This document shows, piece by piece, positions 55,901-64,000 of a stretch of DNA of 64,000 nucleotides. The stretch comes from Bacteroidota bacterium. GTDB lineage: Bacteria > Bacteroidota > Bacteroidia > Cytophagales > Cytophagaceae. Under the pieces are notes generated by a model. It made no database searches and had not been told where the DNA came from. It saw nothing but the letters and a program-made list of their open reading frames with translations. Each line of letters begins with the position of its first letter. Position 1 is the stretch's first letter. The stretch lies in the NCBI GenBank assembly GCA_023392125.1, contig JAEVZS010000023.1, positions 98,290 through 162,289 on the forward strand, written 5' to 3'. Made by a program: the position numbers and the translations under genes.

Positions 55901-56265
55901 ATCATTTTTATGAGCCGGACACAGTAGTTATAAAATTAACTCTTACCAGCGAATACGGGTGCAGTCAAAGCAAATCCATACTCTACCCTGTCATATATGA
56001 AATCTTAACTTCAACACCGAATGTATCCGGTGGGAATTTCAGCGTATTTCCTGTGCCTGCCGGTGAATACATCCATCTGGATTTTGGAGCAGATTATAAA
56101 GAAAAAAATATCCGTATCTTATCAGCAACCGGCACTGAAGTAAGAGCCGTGACCGGACAGTTCAAATCAAAAGAAATCAATATTCAATCCTTGCCTTCCG
56201 GTACATATCTGATAATTGTAACTACCGGAGCAGCTCAGTACAGCAGGACCTTCATCAAGCAATAA
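52909..56265 (+). CDS. S8 (subtilisin-like) serine protease with T9SS sorting domain
   Basis: 1118 residues. A signal segment (~15-36) is followed by a propeptide-like region and the S8 catalytic domain: Asp in GIIDTGV (~187), His in GHEHGT (~245), Ser in GSSNAAP (~410). The Asp-Asn-rich loop DDDNDGYIDNINGWD (~220) may bind calcium. Then beta domains, a PKD-like region near 950-1035, and a C-terminal sorting domain (FSVFPVPAGEYIHLDFG to SRTFIKQ). It should be exported by type IX secretion. Confidence 0.92.
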   Translation: MTHNPIPDMPRRSRLTILLFFLMYFFVAVGQCQPATGSPSSIKQNSLQADNYEPGCFVLKLNARGEELFTPLTAGSSVFQGLDIEVLRIEPFFRGFIKSPRKNSNTPNIASIYKITYTGPLSVHEIVRKLDNSFYTDYAEPYYLDEVLVIPDDPAVQNGKDLFYLERYQAFDAWGESQGDTNIVIGIIDTGVRYKHEDLKDNLKYNIAEARGIPGVDDDNDGYIDNINGWDFGDNDNDPDAKGHEHGTIVAGISSATTNNGTGTAGTGYKCKYMPIKASADSLGGSIGYGYHALVYAAYQGCGVVNLSWGRTGSFSRMAQDIIDYVVLEYNVVVVAAAGNSGKNEAFYPASYNNVLSVASCDTVFSPEHNRHIDIKHTTATYHHTVDLCAQGRAVYSTSNNGSYSRTSGSSNAAPQVAGAAGLVRAKFPNLSALQVMERLRVTGDVIDTFPENSAYKEKIGRRLNMYKALTAQNIPSVRITTSSLSNEHGNFVYSGDTVKLFISVTNYLAPTSPACKATLSSESPYVEILQDSYSPGSIPTMGKKNNHDNPFLLVLKSNPGTDLPLTFRIQFEDNDYYDYQYIEHTLNPSWITVRTEATGVTVSSTGRIGYVDNNSSIGDGFSFNDTPLLYEAGLVLAINDSTVSDCVREFDFIIKQDFKTLNSIQYIHSSVADLQTQSRFSDQNAKNPIGIDIVQNSYSWLTEDKSTFHIIEYNLTNTGEQTIDTLYAGIFADWDINESDQNMANWADRYKLGYVYDPKPDGLYAGISLLTNEAPAYFAMDHRRHLPGNINPNDGFTPREKFLCMKNGVSKTTAGGHPDSSDVSHLTGAIIHGLRPGETRKLAFAFHGSTSLEDLLKSAEKAVIQYRSFNTGPTPQTENYHFCLGDTVELTIRPGNGKRFSFRHEHYSSSDSILHLKNVYDPKTIFITNTDSLFESDTAVASIFFHEKPVPDFTVLPDVLNLKNQSFAEITSDNAPSLIHKWEIDDSVHDNTGTFIHHFYEPDTVVIKLTLTSEYGCSQSKSILYPVIYEILTSTPNVSGGNFSVFPVPAGEYIHLDFGADYKEKNIRILSATGTEVRAVTGQFKSKEINIQSLPSGTYLIIVTTGAAQYSRTFIKQ

Positions 56266-56299
56266 TTAGAACTCCGTCAATGTTTACTATTTTCCTGAT

Positions 56300-57556
56300 A
56301 TGAATACAGAAACCAAAGCAGCCATAATAACTGTCGGTGATGAAATTTTATATGGACATATTACAGATACCAATTCTGCTTATATAGCCAATCTGCTTTC
56401 CGAACAAGGCTTTTCTGTAACCCAAATCATATCTGTCGGTGATCAGACGGAATCTATTCTGGAAGCATTGAATATCGTCAAAAACAGCGTTTCTGTGGCA
56501 ATAATCACGGGAGGAATAGGTCCGACCAACGATGATAAAACCAAAAATGCGCTGGAGATATTTTACAATCGTCCTTTAAAGCTCTTTCCTGAGGCGCTCG
56601 AACAGGTAAAACTATTTTTTGAAAAGCGCGGAAAACCGCTTACTGAGCTTAATTACCGCCAGGCATGGTTGCCGGAAAACTGCACGTATATACCCAATCA
56701 CTATGGTACTGCTCCCGGTATGTGGTTTGAAGAAAATAATCAGGTATTTGTCAGCCTGCCCGGTGTCCCTTACGAAATGAAGCTTCTGATGCAGGAGCAG
56801 ATTATTCCACGGCTAAAGAACAGGTTCTATACCCGTATCATCACTCATCAGCTCATTAAAACGACAGGAATAGGCGAATCTATTCTGGCAGAGAAAATCG
56901 CCGTGTGGGAGCAAGACCTTCCGCCCTCTGTTCAGCTGGCATACCTCCCTTCGGTAGGAGAAGTCACTCTTCGGCTATCCATAAGTGGTACGGATGAAGA
57001 CAAAAACCGGGTGGAGCTGGCAAATCAGGTTAGTCGACTCCGCCCGCTGATCAGCAAATACATATATGCCTACAACGATGTAAGCCTTCCCGAAGCTGTA
57101 GGCCAGCTGCTACTCCAGAATCATCTGACAATATCAACAGCTGAAAGCTGTACCGGCGGCGCTATTGCTGCTGCTCTCACCTCTGTTGCCGGCAGCTCTG
57201 CTTATTTATGGGGCAGCATAGTTGCATACCAGAATGGAGTAAAAATAAGCATGCTTGATGTGCAAGCGTCTACGCTATCTGAATACGGGGCTGTGAGTGA
57301 ACAAACCGTCATTGAAATGGCTCAGGGAGTACGCCAGCGACTTGGCACCAGCATAGGCCTGAGCTCCAGTGGCATTGCCGGGCCCGGTGGAGGTTCGCCG
57401 GAAAAACCAGTAGGTACGGTATGGATTGCCTGTGCCGATGCAACCGGGGTAGTAACAAAAAAATTAAATCTGATCGGAACAAGAGAGTCAAATATACAAC
57501 AGACTGTAGCAGCCATATTTGGGCTTTTAATACAAAGATTAACACAAAACAGTTGA
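56300..57556 (+). CDS. cinA: CinA-family protein
   Basis: 418 residues. N-terminal molybdopterin-binding-like fold (VGDEILYGHITDTNSAYIA) with GGIGPTNDD. The C-terminal CinA domain has STAESCTGGAIAAALTSV (~270-287). It is NMN deamidase in some bacteria and ADP-ribose pyrophosphatase in others; which activity applies cannot be read. The name also links it to competence, fitting comEC in the window only loosely. Confidence 0.93.
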   Translation: MNTETKAAIITVGDEILYGHITDTNSAYIANLLSEQGFSVTQIISVGDQTESILEALNIVKNSVSVAIITGGIGPTNDDKTKNALEIFYNRPLKLFPEALEQVKLFFEKRGKPLTELNYRQAWLPENCTYIPNHYGTAPGMWFEENNQVFVSLPGVPYEMKLLMQEQIIPRLKNRFYTRIITHQLIKTTGIGESILAEKIAVWEQDLPPSVQLAYLPSVGEVTLRLSISGTDEDKNRVELANQVSRLRPLISKYIYAYNDVSLPEAVGQLLLQNHLTISTAESCTGGAIAAALTSVAGSSAYLWGSIVAYQNGVKISMLDVQASTLSEYGAVSEQTVIEMAQGVRQRLGTSIGLSSSGIAGPGGGSPEKPVGTVWIACADATGVVTKKLNLIGTRESNIQQTVAAIFGLLIQRLTQNS

Positions 57557-57614
57557 ACAAAATGGCAAAAAACTTAATTTTGCAACAGTGAGACCTTCAT
57601 AAAATTCAATTAAT

Positions 57615-58916
57615 ATGGCTCTAGTAGAGATGGTTATGCCCAAAATGGGTGAAAGTGTAATGGAAGGAACAATCCTCAACTGGTTAAAGAATGTTGGCGA
57701 TAAGATTGAACAGGATGAATCAGTGCTGGAAGTTGCAACCGACAAGGTTGACACAGAGGTACCTGCTATTCAGGGCGGAATTATAAAAGAGATTCTCGCG
57801 AAGAAAGGAGATGTTGTACAGGTAGGCAGACCTATAGCCATTATCGAAACCGAGCAGGATGCTCAAACGGAGAAAAAAAGTGCGCCTGATGAAAAAAAGG
57901 ATTCCGGAATTTCTGAAGAAGTAAAAAAAGCGCCTGATAAGAATGAATCGTTTCAGTCCGTTAAAGATGCAGGGAGTCATCAGGCATCAGACAAGCCCAA
58001 GCACTCCGGTTCCGGCAGATTTTATTCACCTCTCGTGCTAAACATTGCGCAAACCGAGAATATTTCCCGCAGTGAGCTGGACCGGATCGAAGGCTCCGGC
58101 AAGGATAACCGGGTTACCAAAAACGATATTCTTCAATATGTAGCGGATCGTTCCGCATCAAAACCTGACGATGTTTCGGTCAAGCCTGCCAGATCCGCAA
58201 ACGGCAATGTCGAAATCATTGAGATGGACCGGATGCGTAAAATGATTGCGGAACGCATGGTTGAAAGCAAGCGCATCTCTCCCCATGTCACCTCATTTGT
58301 CGAGGCTGATGTAACCAATATTGTACACTGGAGAAACAAATGGAAAAATCAGCTGATGGAAAAGGAAAATCTGGCGCTGACCTATACGCCTATTTTCATC
58401 GAAGCGGTTATTAAAAGCCTGAAAGATTATCCTTTTGTAAATATCAGCGTAGACGGTGACAAAATTATTCTGAAAAAAGATATAAATATCGGGATAGCTG
58501 TTGCGCTGCCCAATAATAATCTGATTGTTCCCGTTATTAAAAATGCGGACCGGTTAAACCTGCTGGGCCTTACCCGACAGGTCAATGATCTGGCAAAAAG
58601 AGCCCGTGCCAACAAATTAACGCCTGATGACCTGTCCGGTGGAACATATACAGTATCCAACGTCGGATCATTTGGCAATGTAATGGGCACACCGATTATT
58701 GTACAGCCACAGGCTGCTATTCTGGCCCTTGGTGCCGTTCAGAAAAAGCCTGCGGTTATTGAGACTCCGCAAGGCGATACCCTTGGCATCAGACATATGA
58801 TGTTCTTATCACATTCATATGATCACAGAGTAATCGATGGTGCATTGGGCGGAATGTTTGTCCGGAAAGTAGCTGACTATCTGGAAAACTTTGACGTTAG
58901 CCGGAAACCGTTTTAA
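57615..58916 (+). CDS. 2-oxoacid dehydrogenase acyltransferase (E2)
   Basis: 433 residues. One lipoyl domain (1-80) has the lipoate Lys in EVATDKVDTEVP. A linker follows, then an E3/E1-binding domain (~138-178: SPLVLNIAQTENISRSELDR). The catalytic domain (~200-430) has HSYDHRVIDGALGG with the active His and Asp. E1 and E3 genes are not next to it. Which 2-oxoacid (pyruvate, branched-chain or other) is not decided by sequence inspection. Confidence 0.92.
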   Translation: MALVEMVMPKMGESVMEGTILNWLKNVGDKIEQDESVLEVATDKVDTEVPAIQGGIIKEILAKKGDVVQVGRPIAIIETEQDAQTEKKSAPDEKKDSGISEEVKKAPDKNESFQSVKDAGSHQASDKPKHSGSGRFYSPLVLNIAQTENISRSELDRIEGSGKDNRVTKNDILQYVADRSASKPDDVSVKPARSANGNVEIIEMDRMRKMIAERMVESKRISPHVTSFVEADVTNIVHWRNKWKNQLMEKENLALTYTPIFIEAVIKSLKDYPFVNISVDGDKIILKKDINIGIAVALPNNNLIVPVIKNADRLNLLGLTRQVNDLAKRARANKLTPDDLSGGTYTVSNVGSFGNVMGTPIIVQPQAAILALGAVQKKPAVIETPQGDTLGIRHMMFLSHSYDHRVIDGALGGMFVRKVADYLENFDVSRKPF

Positions 58917-58945
58917 AAAATACAATCAATATTACGCACTACTGA

Positions 58946-59464
58946 ATGACGATTAAAAGCCTTGCCATTATCATTGCTTTGTGCTCAGGATCACTATATC
59001 TGTCAGCTCAGGATCAGCTAATTATTAAAGACACTCAAAAATCCCGGATCAGAGTTTTCAAGCCGGGAAATAATTTCCTGTTCATTGCCTCCGGTGATTC
59101 GGTATTTCACCGGGGCAAGATCGAAAAAATTGAATCTTCCTCAGTAACATTGCTGTTGGTTGATGAAGAAGAACCTGAAACGGTGTCCATCCCCCTAAGG
59201 GATTTACAGGTTATTCGTAAAGCATCAAAGGCTCAGTACGTGTCTTATGCCCTGGGCGCTCTTTTTATGATCAACGGAGCCTATTTTATACTGGAAGGGC
59301 CCAATGTAGGAGCAAGTCACTGGACCGGACGCGGACTTGGTGTTGTCAGTTTTGTACTTGGCCTGATGCCATTTATGCGTACACCAAAAACCTATGACAT
59401 CGGAGAGCGATATATTATTGAAACAAAGACACTTGACAACATATTAACCGACCCGGATCAGTAA
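58946..59464 (+). CDS. Small exported protein, unknown
   Basis: 172 residues with signal peptide MTIKSLAIIIALCSGSLYLS followed by AQ. A beta-rich domain (~25-95, with an SH3-like pattern in SGDSVFHRGKIEKIESSS) precedes a hydrophobic hairpin (~98-140) that may be a membrane insert. No family recognised. It starts 29 bp after the E2 gene and is followed by a terminator. Confidence 0.72.
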   Translation: MTIKSLAIIIALCSGSLYLSAQDQLIIKDTQKSRIRVFKPGNNFLFIASGDSVFHRGKIEKIESSSVTLLLVDEEEPETVSIPLRDLQVIRKASKAQYVSYALGALFMINGAYFILEGPNVGASHWTGRGLGVVSFVLGLMPFMRTPKTYDIGERYIIETKTLDNILTDPDQ

Positions 59465-59467
59465 ATT

Positions 59468-59515
59468 CAGCCCCTGCTCCGGCAATTTATACATCCGGCT
59501 CGGGATTTTTTTTAT
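59468..59515 (+). terminator. Probable terminator
   Basis: An imperfect GC-rich stem (CCCCTGCTCCGG with CCGGCTCGGG) is followed by eight T and further T-rich bases. Confidence 0.6.
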
Positions 59516-59574
59516 TTCACAATTTTTTAAAAGTAGTTTTTCCATAAAAATCCAATCGAATCCCTAACTTTGTC

Positions 59575-59582
59575 CGATCATA
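59575..59582 (+). promoter_or_regulatory. Putative -7 element before the carboxynorspermidine dehydrogenase gene
   Basis: TAACTTTG matches TAnnTTTG and lies 58 bp before the ATG. A T-rich stretch (59535-59541) near -45 could replace a normal -33 TTTG. Confidence 0.5.
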
Positions 59583-59640
59583 TTACTTATCTATATACTT
59601 AAAGGAAAGTTTAAATTTTATTGAGGTTAAAAGACGAAAC

Positions 59641-60834
59641 ATGGGAAAAGTTTTGATCATAGGAGCGGGCGGCGTTGGCACCGTGGTAGCCCACAAGGTG
59701 GCTGCTCATCCTGAAGTCTTTTCTGACATTATGCTTGCCAGCAGAACCAAGTCAAAATGTGACGCAATCGCAAAGGCCGTGGGTGGAGACAGAATAAAAA
59801 CTGCGGCTGTCGATGCGGAAAATGTTCCGGAACTGGTAAAATTAATCCGATCCTTCGGACCGGAGCTGGTGATCAATGTAGCCTTACCTTATCAGGACCT
59901 TACGATCATGGATGCCTGCCTTGAAACAGGTGTGCACTATCTTGATACTGCCAACTACGAGCCAAAAGAGGAAGCCAAGTTTGAATACAAATGGCAATGG
60001 GCCTATCAGGAGAAATTCGAAAAAGCCGGTCTGACCGCTATTCTTGGTTGCGGATTTGATCCTGGCGTAACGAATATCTTCACTGCTTATGCAGCGAAAC
60101 ATCACTTCGATGAAATTCATTATCTGGATATTGTTGATTGTAACGCCGGCGATCACGGCAAAGCTTTCGCAACCAACTTCAATCCGGAAATCAATATCCG
60201 TGAGGTAACCCAAAAAGGGAAATACTGGGAAAACGGTAAATGGGTTGAAACCCAGCCTCATGAAATCCATAAGCCTCTGAATTATCCGGAGATAGGCCCC
60301 AAAGAATCCTACCTTATCTATCATGAGGAACTGGAATCACTGGTAAAGAACTTTCCTACCCTGAAAAGAGCACGATTCTGGATGACATTTGGTCAGGAAT
60401 ATTTAACTCACCTGAGGGTAATTCAAAACATCGGGATGGCTGGCATAGAGCCTATCAATTACGAGGGAGTTGAAATAGTTCCTATCCAGTTCCTGAAGGC
60501 TGTATTGCCCAACCCGGGAGATCTTGGGGAAAACTATAAGGGAAAAACCTCTATAGGTTGCCGGATACGCGGCATAAAGGATGGTAAAGAAAAAACCTAT
60601 TACATATATAACAACTGCGATCACGAAGAAGCTTACAGAGAAACCGGCACACAGGCTGTAAGCTATACAACCGGAGTTCCGGCAATGGTCGGAGCCATGA
60701 TGTTTATGAAGGGATTATGGAAAAAACCGGGAGTTATCAACGTAGAAGAGTTTGATCCGGATCCGTTCCTTGAGCAGCTCGCCAAGGATGGTTTACCATG
60801 GCACGAAATCCATGGCGGCGACCTTGAGTTGTAA
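59641..60834 (+). CDS. Carboxynorspermidine/carboxyspermidine dehydrogenase
   Basis: 397 residues of the saccharopine dehydrogenase fold: N-terminal Rossmann GAGGVGTVVAHKVAAH, the CGFDPGVTNIF segment (~139-149), and a C-terminal domain with the typical EHE-rich stretch. It reductively joins aspartate semialdehyde and a diamine. The decarboxylase partner comes next, which supports this role over lysine-type saccharopine dehydrogenase. Confidence 0.93.
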   Translation: MGKVLIIGAGGVGTVVAHKVAAHPEVFSDIMLASRTKSKCDAIAKAVGGDRIKTAAVDAENVPELVKLIRSFGPELVINVALPYQDLTIMDACLETGVHYLDTANYEPKEEAKFEYKWQWAYQEKFEKAGLTAILGCGFDPGVTNIFTAYAAKHHFDEIHYLDIVDCNAGDHGKAFATNFNPEINIREVTQKGKYWENGKWVETQPHEIHKPLNYPEIGPKESYLIYHEELESLVKNFPTLKRARFWMTFGQEYLTHLRVIQNIGMAGIEPINYEGVEIVPIQFLKAVLPNPGDLGENYKGKTSIGCRIRGIKDGKEKTYYIYNNCDHEEAYRETGTQAVSYTTGVPAMVGAMMFMKGLWKKPGVINVEEFDPDPFLEQLAKDGLPWHEIHGGDLEL

Positions 60835-60848
60835 AATTTCACTATAGT

Positions 60849-60879
60849 AAAGCGAGCAAATAGCTCGCTTTTACTTTTA
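60849..60879 (+). terminator. Terminator between the polyamine genes
   Basis: Stem AAAGCGAGC / GCTCGCTTT with a 5-nt loop followed by TTTACTTTT. It separates the dehydrogenase from the decarboxylase. Confidence 0.8.
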
Positions 60880-60921
60880 AAAGCTAACATACCAGTATTT
60901 CCCGCTATATTATATTATTTC

Positions 60922-62061
60922 ATGCATACCGATTTCAATAAAGTACCATCTCCCTGCTATCTTCTTGATGAAACATTGCTGAGAAAAAATCTTGAGCTGA
61001 TCAAGCACGTCAGAAACGAGGCCGGTGTAGAAATAATTCTGGCATTCAAAGGTTTTGCCATGTGGAGCGCATTTCCTGTTGTCAGAGAATATATTACCAG
61101 CGCAGCAGCAAGTTCTGCCAGCGAAGCTCGTCTTGCTTATGAGGAAATGCATAGTGAAGCGCATACTTATTCCCCCGGTTTCTCAGACAGAGATTTTCAT
61201 GAAATAATCCGGTACAGTTCGCATATTACGTTCAACTCGCTAAGCCAGTTCAGTCATTTTCTGCCTCAGATAAAGGCCTCCGGGAAAAAAATATCCATTG
61301 GTTTACGGGTCAATCCGGAATATTCTGAAGTCGAAACAACGTTGTACAATCCCTGCGCCCCCGGTTCCCGGCTGGGTATTACAGTAGAACAATTGCCCCC
61401 GGTTCTACCGGAAGAAATTGAAGGCATACATTTTCATGCATTATGCGAATCTTCTTCATATGATCTTGAAAAAACACTGCAAGCCTTTGAAGAACGCTTT
61501 GCTCCCTATCTTTCACAGGTAAAATGGGTGAATATGGGCGGCGGACATCTTATGACACGGGAAGGCTACGATACCGGTCATCTGATCAGGCTATTGAAAA
61601 GCTTCAGACAAAAATACGATGTTCAGGTCATTCTGGAACCGGGAAGCGCGTTTGCCTGGAGAACCGGCTGGCTGGTGAGCTCAGTTCTGGATATAGTAGA
61701 ACGCAAAGGGATTAAAACAGCAATCCTCGATGTTTCTTTCACAGCGCATATGCCCGACTGCCTTGAAATGCCCTATAAGCCCCGAATCCTCGGAGCTACC
61801 GACGAAGTTGCGGGCAAGCCAACCTACCGTATGGGAGGAAACAGCTGTCTTTCCGGCGACTATATGGGGGACTGGAGCTTTGATAAGGAATTAAAAATCG
61901 GTGACAGAGTCATTTTCGATGATATGATTCATTATACCATGGTGAAAACAACCACCTTCAATGGTGTAGCGCATCCTTACATCGGCATTATGGATAGCAG
62001 CAATCAGTTCAGACTTGTGAAAGAGTTTGGATATGACGATTATAAAAACCGGCTTTCCTAA
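60922..62061 (+). CDS. nspC: Carboxynorspermidine decarboxylase NspC
   Basis: 379 residues of the alanine-racemase/ornithine-decarboxylase barrel fold. The PLP Lys lies in ILAFKGFAMWS (~37-47), with HFHALCESS-type and GGGHLMTREGYD motifs and a C-terminal NSCLSGDYMGDW that positions the substrate. It finishes norspermidine or spermidine synthesis by the carboxy- route. A terminator separates it from the dehydrogenase, so it may have its own promoter. Confidence 0.94.
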   Translation: MHTDFNKVPSPCYLLDETLLRKNLELIKHVRNEAGVEIILAFKGFAMWSAFPVVREYITSAAASSASEARLAYEEMHSEAHTYSPGFSDRDFHEIIRYSSHITFNSLSQFSHFLPQIKASGKKISIGLRVNPEYSEVETTLYNPCAPGSRLGITVEQLPPVLPEEIEGIHFHALCESSSYDLEKTLQAFEERFAPYLSQVKWVNMGGGHLMTREGYDTGHLIRLLKSFRQKYDVQVILEPGSAFAWRTGWLVSSVLDIVERKGIKTAILDVSFTAHMPDCLEMPYKPRILGATDEVAGKPTYRMGGNSCLSGDYMGDWSFDKELKIGDRVIFDDMIHYTMVKTTTFNGVAHPYIGIMDSSNQFRLVKEFGYDDYKNRLS

Positions 62062-62077
62062 GTCAACTTTTAACAGG

Positions 62078-62112
62078 AAACCTGATAGTATTTCGTATCA
62101 GGTTTTTTTTAT
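62078..62112 (+). terminator. Terminator after nspC
   Basis: Ten-bp stem AAACCTGATA / TATCAGGTTT, an 8-nt loop, then eight T. Confidence 0.9.
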
Positions 62113-62301
62113 TCCTGTCCGCTCATCACAACAAACAGTACAACAGCTTCTTAAATTGTTTTAACAGATAATTGCGCGAATTACTTCGATGAAAAACAAC
62201 CAGAATAAATAAACAGGCGTATAAAACAGTCTAGGAGCCTTTTCCCCGGACAACATAAAAACCGGACTATTTATATTGGGCATTTAAAACTTTTAAAAGC
62301 T

Positions 62302-64000
62302 GTGTGGGATAGCAAGATCATACAAAAATCACTTTTTATTTTTTCGATACTTCTTGTATTCGGGAAATCCGATGCATTTGCTCAATTTGGTACCCCTGAC
62401 TGCGGAGAAGCTTCCATAATATGTAATACCAACCAGACTATCCGGGAAGTTATTCCGACAAATTATGACAGAGGCGAAAATATTATCAGATCACTAGGCA
62501 CATGCATCAATAAACACGAATTTGTTCCTTTCTGGTATAAGTTTACAGCAGCCAGCAGTGGTTCCTTCGAGATGCAGATTACTCCCTTTGGAGGAACATA
62601 TGACAACGATTGGGATTTCGTACTTTTTGAAAGTAATAATGGCTGTAATCTGAATGCTTCGAATGTCGTTGCCTGTAATTTTAGTCCGGATTGTACACCC
62701 ACCGGAATTTCCTCGGTAAATGCATCAAACTGGACTCCTCAATGTGATAATATTAACCCTTGGGTCCCGGCAATACAGCTTGACTCAGGAAAAACCTATA
62801 TACTTTTTATTGATGGCTTTGAAGTAAACCCCGCCGGCTTCACTTTGGAATTCAATATGAATAATCTGCCTGATGCCGCAACCTTTTTAGACGTAAAAGC
62901 TGATTTCAGTGCAGACCGGAACACAATATGCGCAGGAGAAACCATCAGCTTTACGAATCATTCCTCGTTTCCATCCGGCTCATCATTTAGCTGGAGTTTT
63001 GGAGATGGCACCACGGCTTCGACTCAACATACCTCTCATACTTTTGATGCACCCGGCACATACGATGTAATTCTTAACGTATACAATTCTTCATGTGGAG
63101 ATGCCGATACCATGCTTCAGATTGAGGTAGTTGAAAGACCAATCCCCGACTTCAGCTTTACCGGTTTGTGTATAGGAGATACCATAGAGTTTACCGGCAA
63201 CTCATCAGGCAATCCCGATTCATATAGCTGGAACTTCGGAACCAATGCTTCACCTTCCACCGCAACCGGAGCCGGACCTCACAAAGTAGTATTTTCTTCA
63301 TCTGGCCCACAATCGGTTACGTTTTCCGTGGACAATCTGATTTGTTCTGTAGACACCACTAAAACAGTTACTATAAATCCTTTGCCTGTTATAAATAGTA
63401 CAGCAACACCGCCCACTGTTTGTGAGGGTGAAAGCACAGTGCTTTCTGTATCAGGTACTGACTCCTATCAGTGGTATGACCTGACTACAGGTCAGTTACT
63501 TGGCACTATTTCCGATATTACTATTACTCCGGGATCATCTACCCGTTATGTTTTAATCGCTGAAGATGCCTCCGGCTGTACAAACAGCGATACCATTGAC
63601 ATTACAGTCAACCCTGTTCCTACCGCTTCTGTTTCTGCTGATAAGGATACTCTTTGCGCCGGGGAAGATATCACTATATCGGTAGCGTTCAATGCGCCTT
63701 TTGTACCAGCTGCTGCCAATGCCTATTCATTTGATAACGGAGCAACATTCAGAAATTCTAATACATGGACAATTCCTGCGGTAAACAGTGATACAATCGT
63801 CAGCATCATAGTACGGGATGAAAACGGATGTACTTCCGATAGCATCGACTGGGAAATCAGCGTAAGACCGGAACTGATTCCGGATTTTTCTGTAAGCAAC
63901 GCATGCCTTGGCAGCCCGATTACCGTGACTAATACTTCCACAGGAAATCCGACAGGCTTCTTATGGAACTTTGCTCCGGACGCGGATGTTCCTACTGCCA
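62302..64000 (+). CDS. Large PKD-repeat surface protein, N-terminal part
   Basis: The frame is open from the GTG at 62302 to the window end (566 codons, no stop). The N-terminus carries a signal-like hydrophobic stretch (SLFIFSILLVFGKSDAFA). Next comes a beta domain with several Cys, then PKD-type repeats with SWSFGDGTT, SYSWNFG and a final FLWNFAP, and a non-PKD repeat region with YQWYD. This is the layout of gliding- or adhesion-associated type IX secreted proteins. No ATG is in frame, so the start is tentative. Confidence 0.82.
   Translation, partial: MWDSKIIQKSLFIFSILLVFGKSDAFAQFGTPDCGEASIICNTNQTIREVIPTNYDRGENIIRSLGTCINKHEFVPFWYKFTAASSGSFEMQITPFGGTYDNDWDFVLFESNNGCNLNASNVVACNFSPDCTPTGISSVNASNWTPQCDNINPWVPAIQLDSGKTYILFIDGFEVNPAGFTLEFNMNNLPDAATFLDVKADFSADRNTICAGETISFTNHSSFPSGSSFSWSFGDGTTASTQHTSHTFDAPGTYDVILNVYNSSCGDADTMLQIEVVERPIPDFSFTGLCIGDTIEFTGNSSGNPDSYSWNFGTNASPSTATGAGPHKVVFSSSGPQSVTFSVDNLICSVDTTKTVTINPLPVINSTATPPTVCEGESTVLSVSGTDSYQWYDLTTGQLLGTISDITITPGSSTRYVLIAEDASGCTNSDTIDITVNPVPTASVSADKDTLCAGEDITISVAFNAPFVPAAANAYSFDNGATFRNSNTWTIPAVNSDTIVSIIVRDENGCTSDSIDWEISVRPELIPDFSVSNACLGSPITVTNTSTGNPTGFLWNFAPDADVPTA

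Noticed and set aside
1..64000. CRISPR array, tRNA or rRNA genes, integrase or transposase
   Set aside because: No regularly spaced repeats, no cloverleaf ending in CCA, no ribosomal RNA core sequence and no DDE or tyrosine recombinase motif was seen.

Overview
This window looks like chromosomal DNA of a Bacteroidota member, most likely of the Cytophagales type. The evidence is: two secreted proteases and a PKD-repeat protein with the layout of type IX secretion cargo; two clear sigma-ABfr-like promoters (TTTG or TTG, 19 bp, TAnnTTTG) upstream of HU and of an XRE/S24 regulator; few Shine-Dalgarno sites; a complete-looking menaquinone branch; a carboxynorspermidine-type polyamine pair; and moderate GC. 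I see no rRNA, tRNA, CRISPR array, prophage or intact insertion sequence. Most of the window is core-genome housekeeping.

Layout. 1-8 kb: end of a metallo-hydrolase, a SulP anion transporter, HU, a DUF2007/zinc-ribbon protein, a GNAT-nitrilase fusion, the replication restart helicase PriA and a lipoprotein. 8-15.7 kb: a long minus-strand run (histidine phosphatase, fatty acid desaturase, a secreted TPR protein with DnaJ-like zinc motifs, a metallophosphoesterase, GT4, GT2, RibBA, SurE). 15.9-26 kb: menaquinone genes (hotdog thioesterase, menF, menD, menB, and menE about 5 kb further on). Between menB and menE lie a small membrane protein, a decayed SRPBCC gene, a glutamate-synthase-like flavoprotein, a Crp-type regulator, a DinB-like protein and a ROK kinase. 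No menC or menA is visible. 26-37.7 kb: two unrecognised acidic proteins, an XRE/S24 repressor, a lipoprotein, a thioredoxin-like protein, a secreted kinase-fold-like protein, an MFS sugar transporter, a metal-binding lipoprotein with a DtxR/MntR-type regulator and a perfect 18-bp palindrome, a glycosyltransferase, DapD and a 3-hydroxyacyl-CoA dehydrogenase.

37.9-42.7 kb: an ExbB - TonB - two small paralogous membrane proteins - PstS-like lipoprotein - TPR operon that lacks ExbD. 42.8-50.7 kb: a TerB-like protein, small membrane proteins, a SAM hydrolase of the DUF62 family, PhoH, an M43 metalloprotease, ComEC, an enoyl-CoA hydratase and SUI1/eIF1. 50.9-64 kb: a GH15 glucoamylase-like enzyme, an S8 protease, CinA, a 2-oxoacid dehydrogenase E2, a small secreted protein, the carboxynorspermidine dehydrogenase/decarboxylase pair, and the start of a large PKD-repeat surface protein cut off by the window end.

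I found no convincing new defence or mobile system. The least explained items are the stand-alone secreted kinase-like protein, the ExbD-less TonB operon with its multi-hairpin spacer, two tiny minus-strand membrane ORFs, the decayed SRPBCC gene, and a strong excess of the tetranucleotide CCGG.
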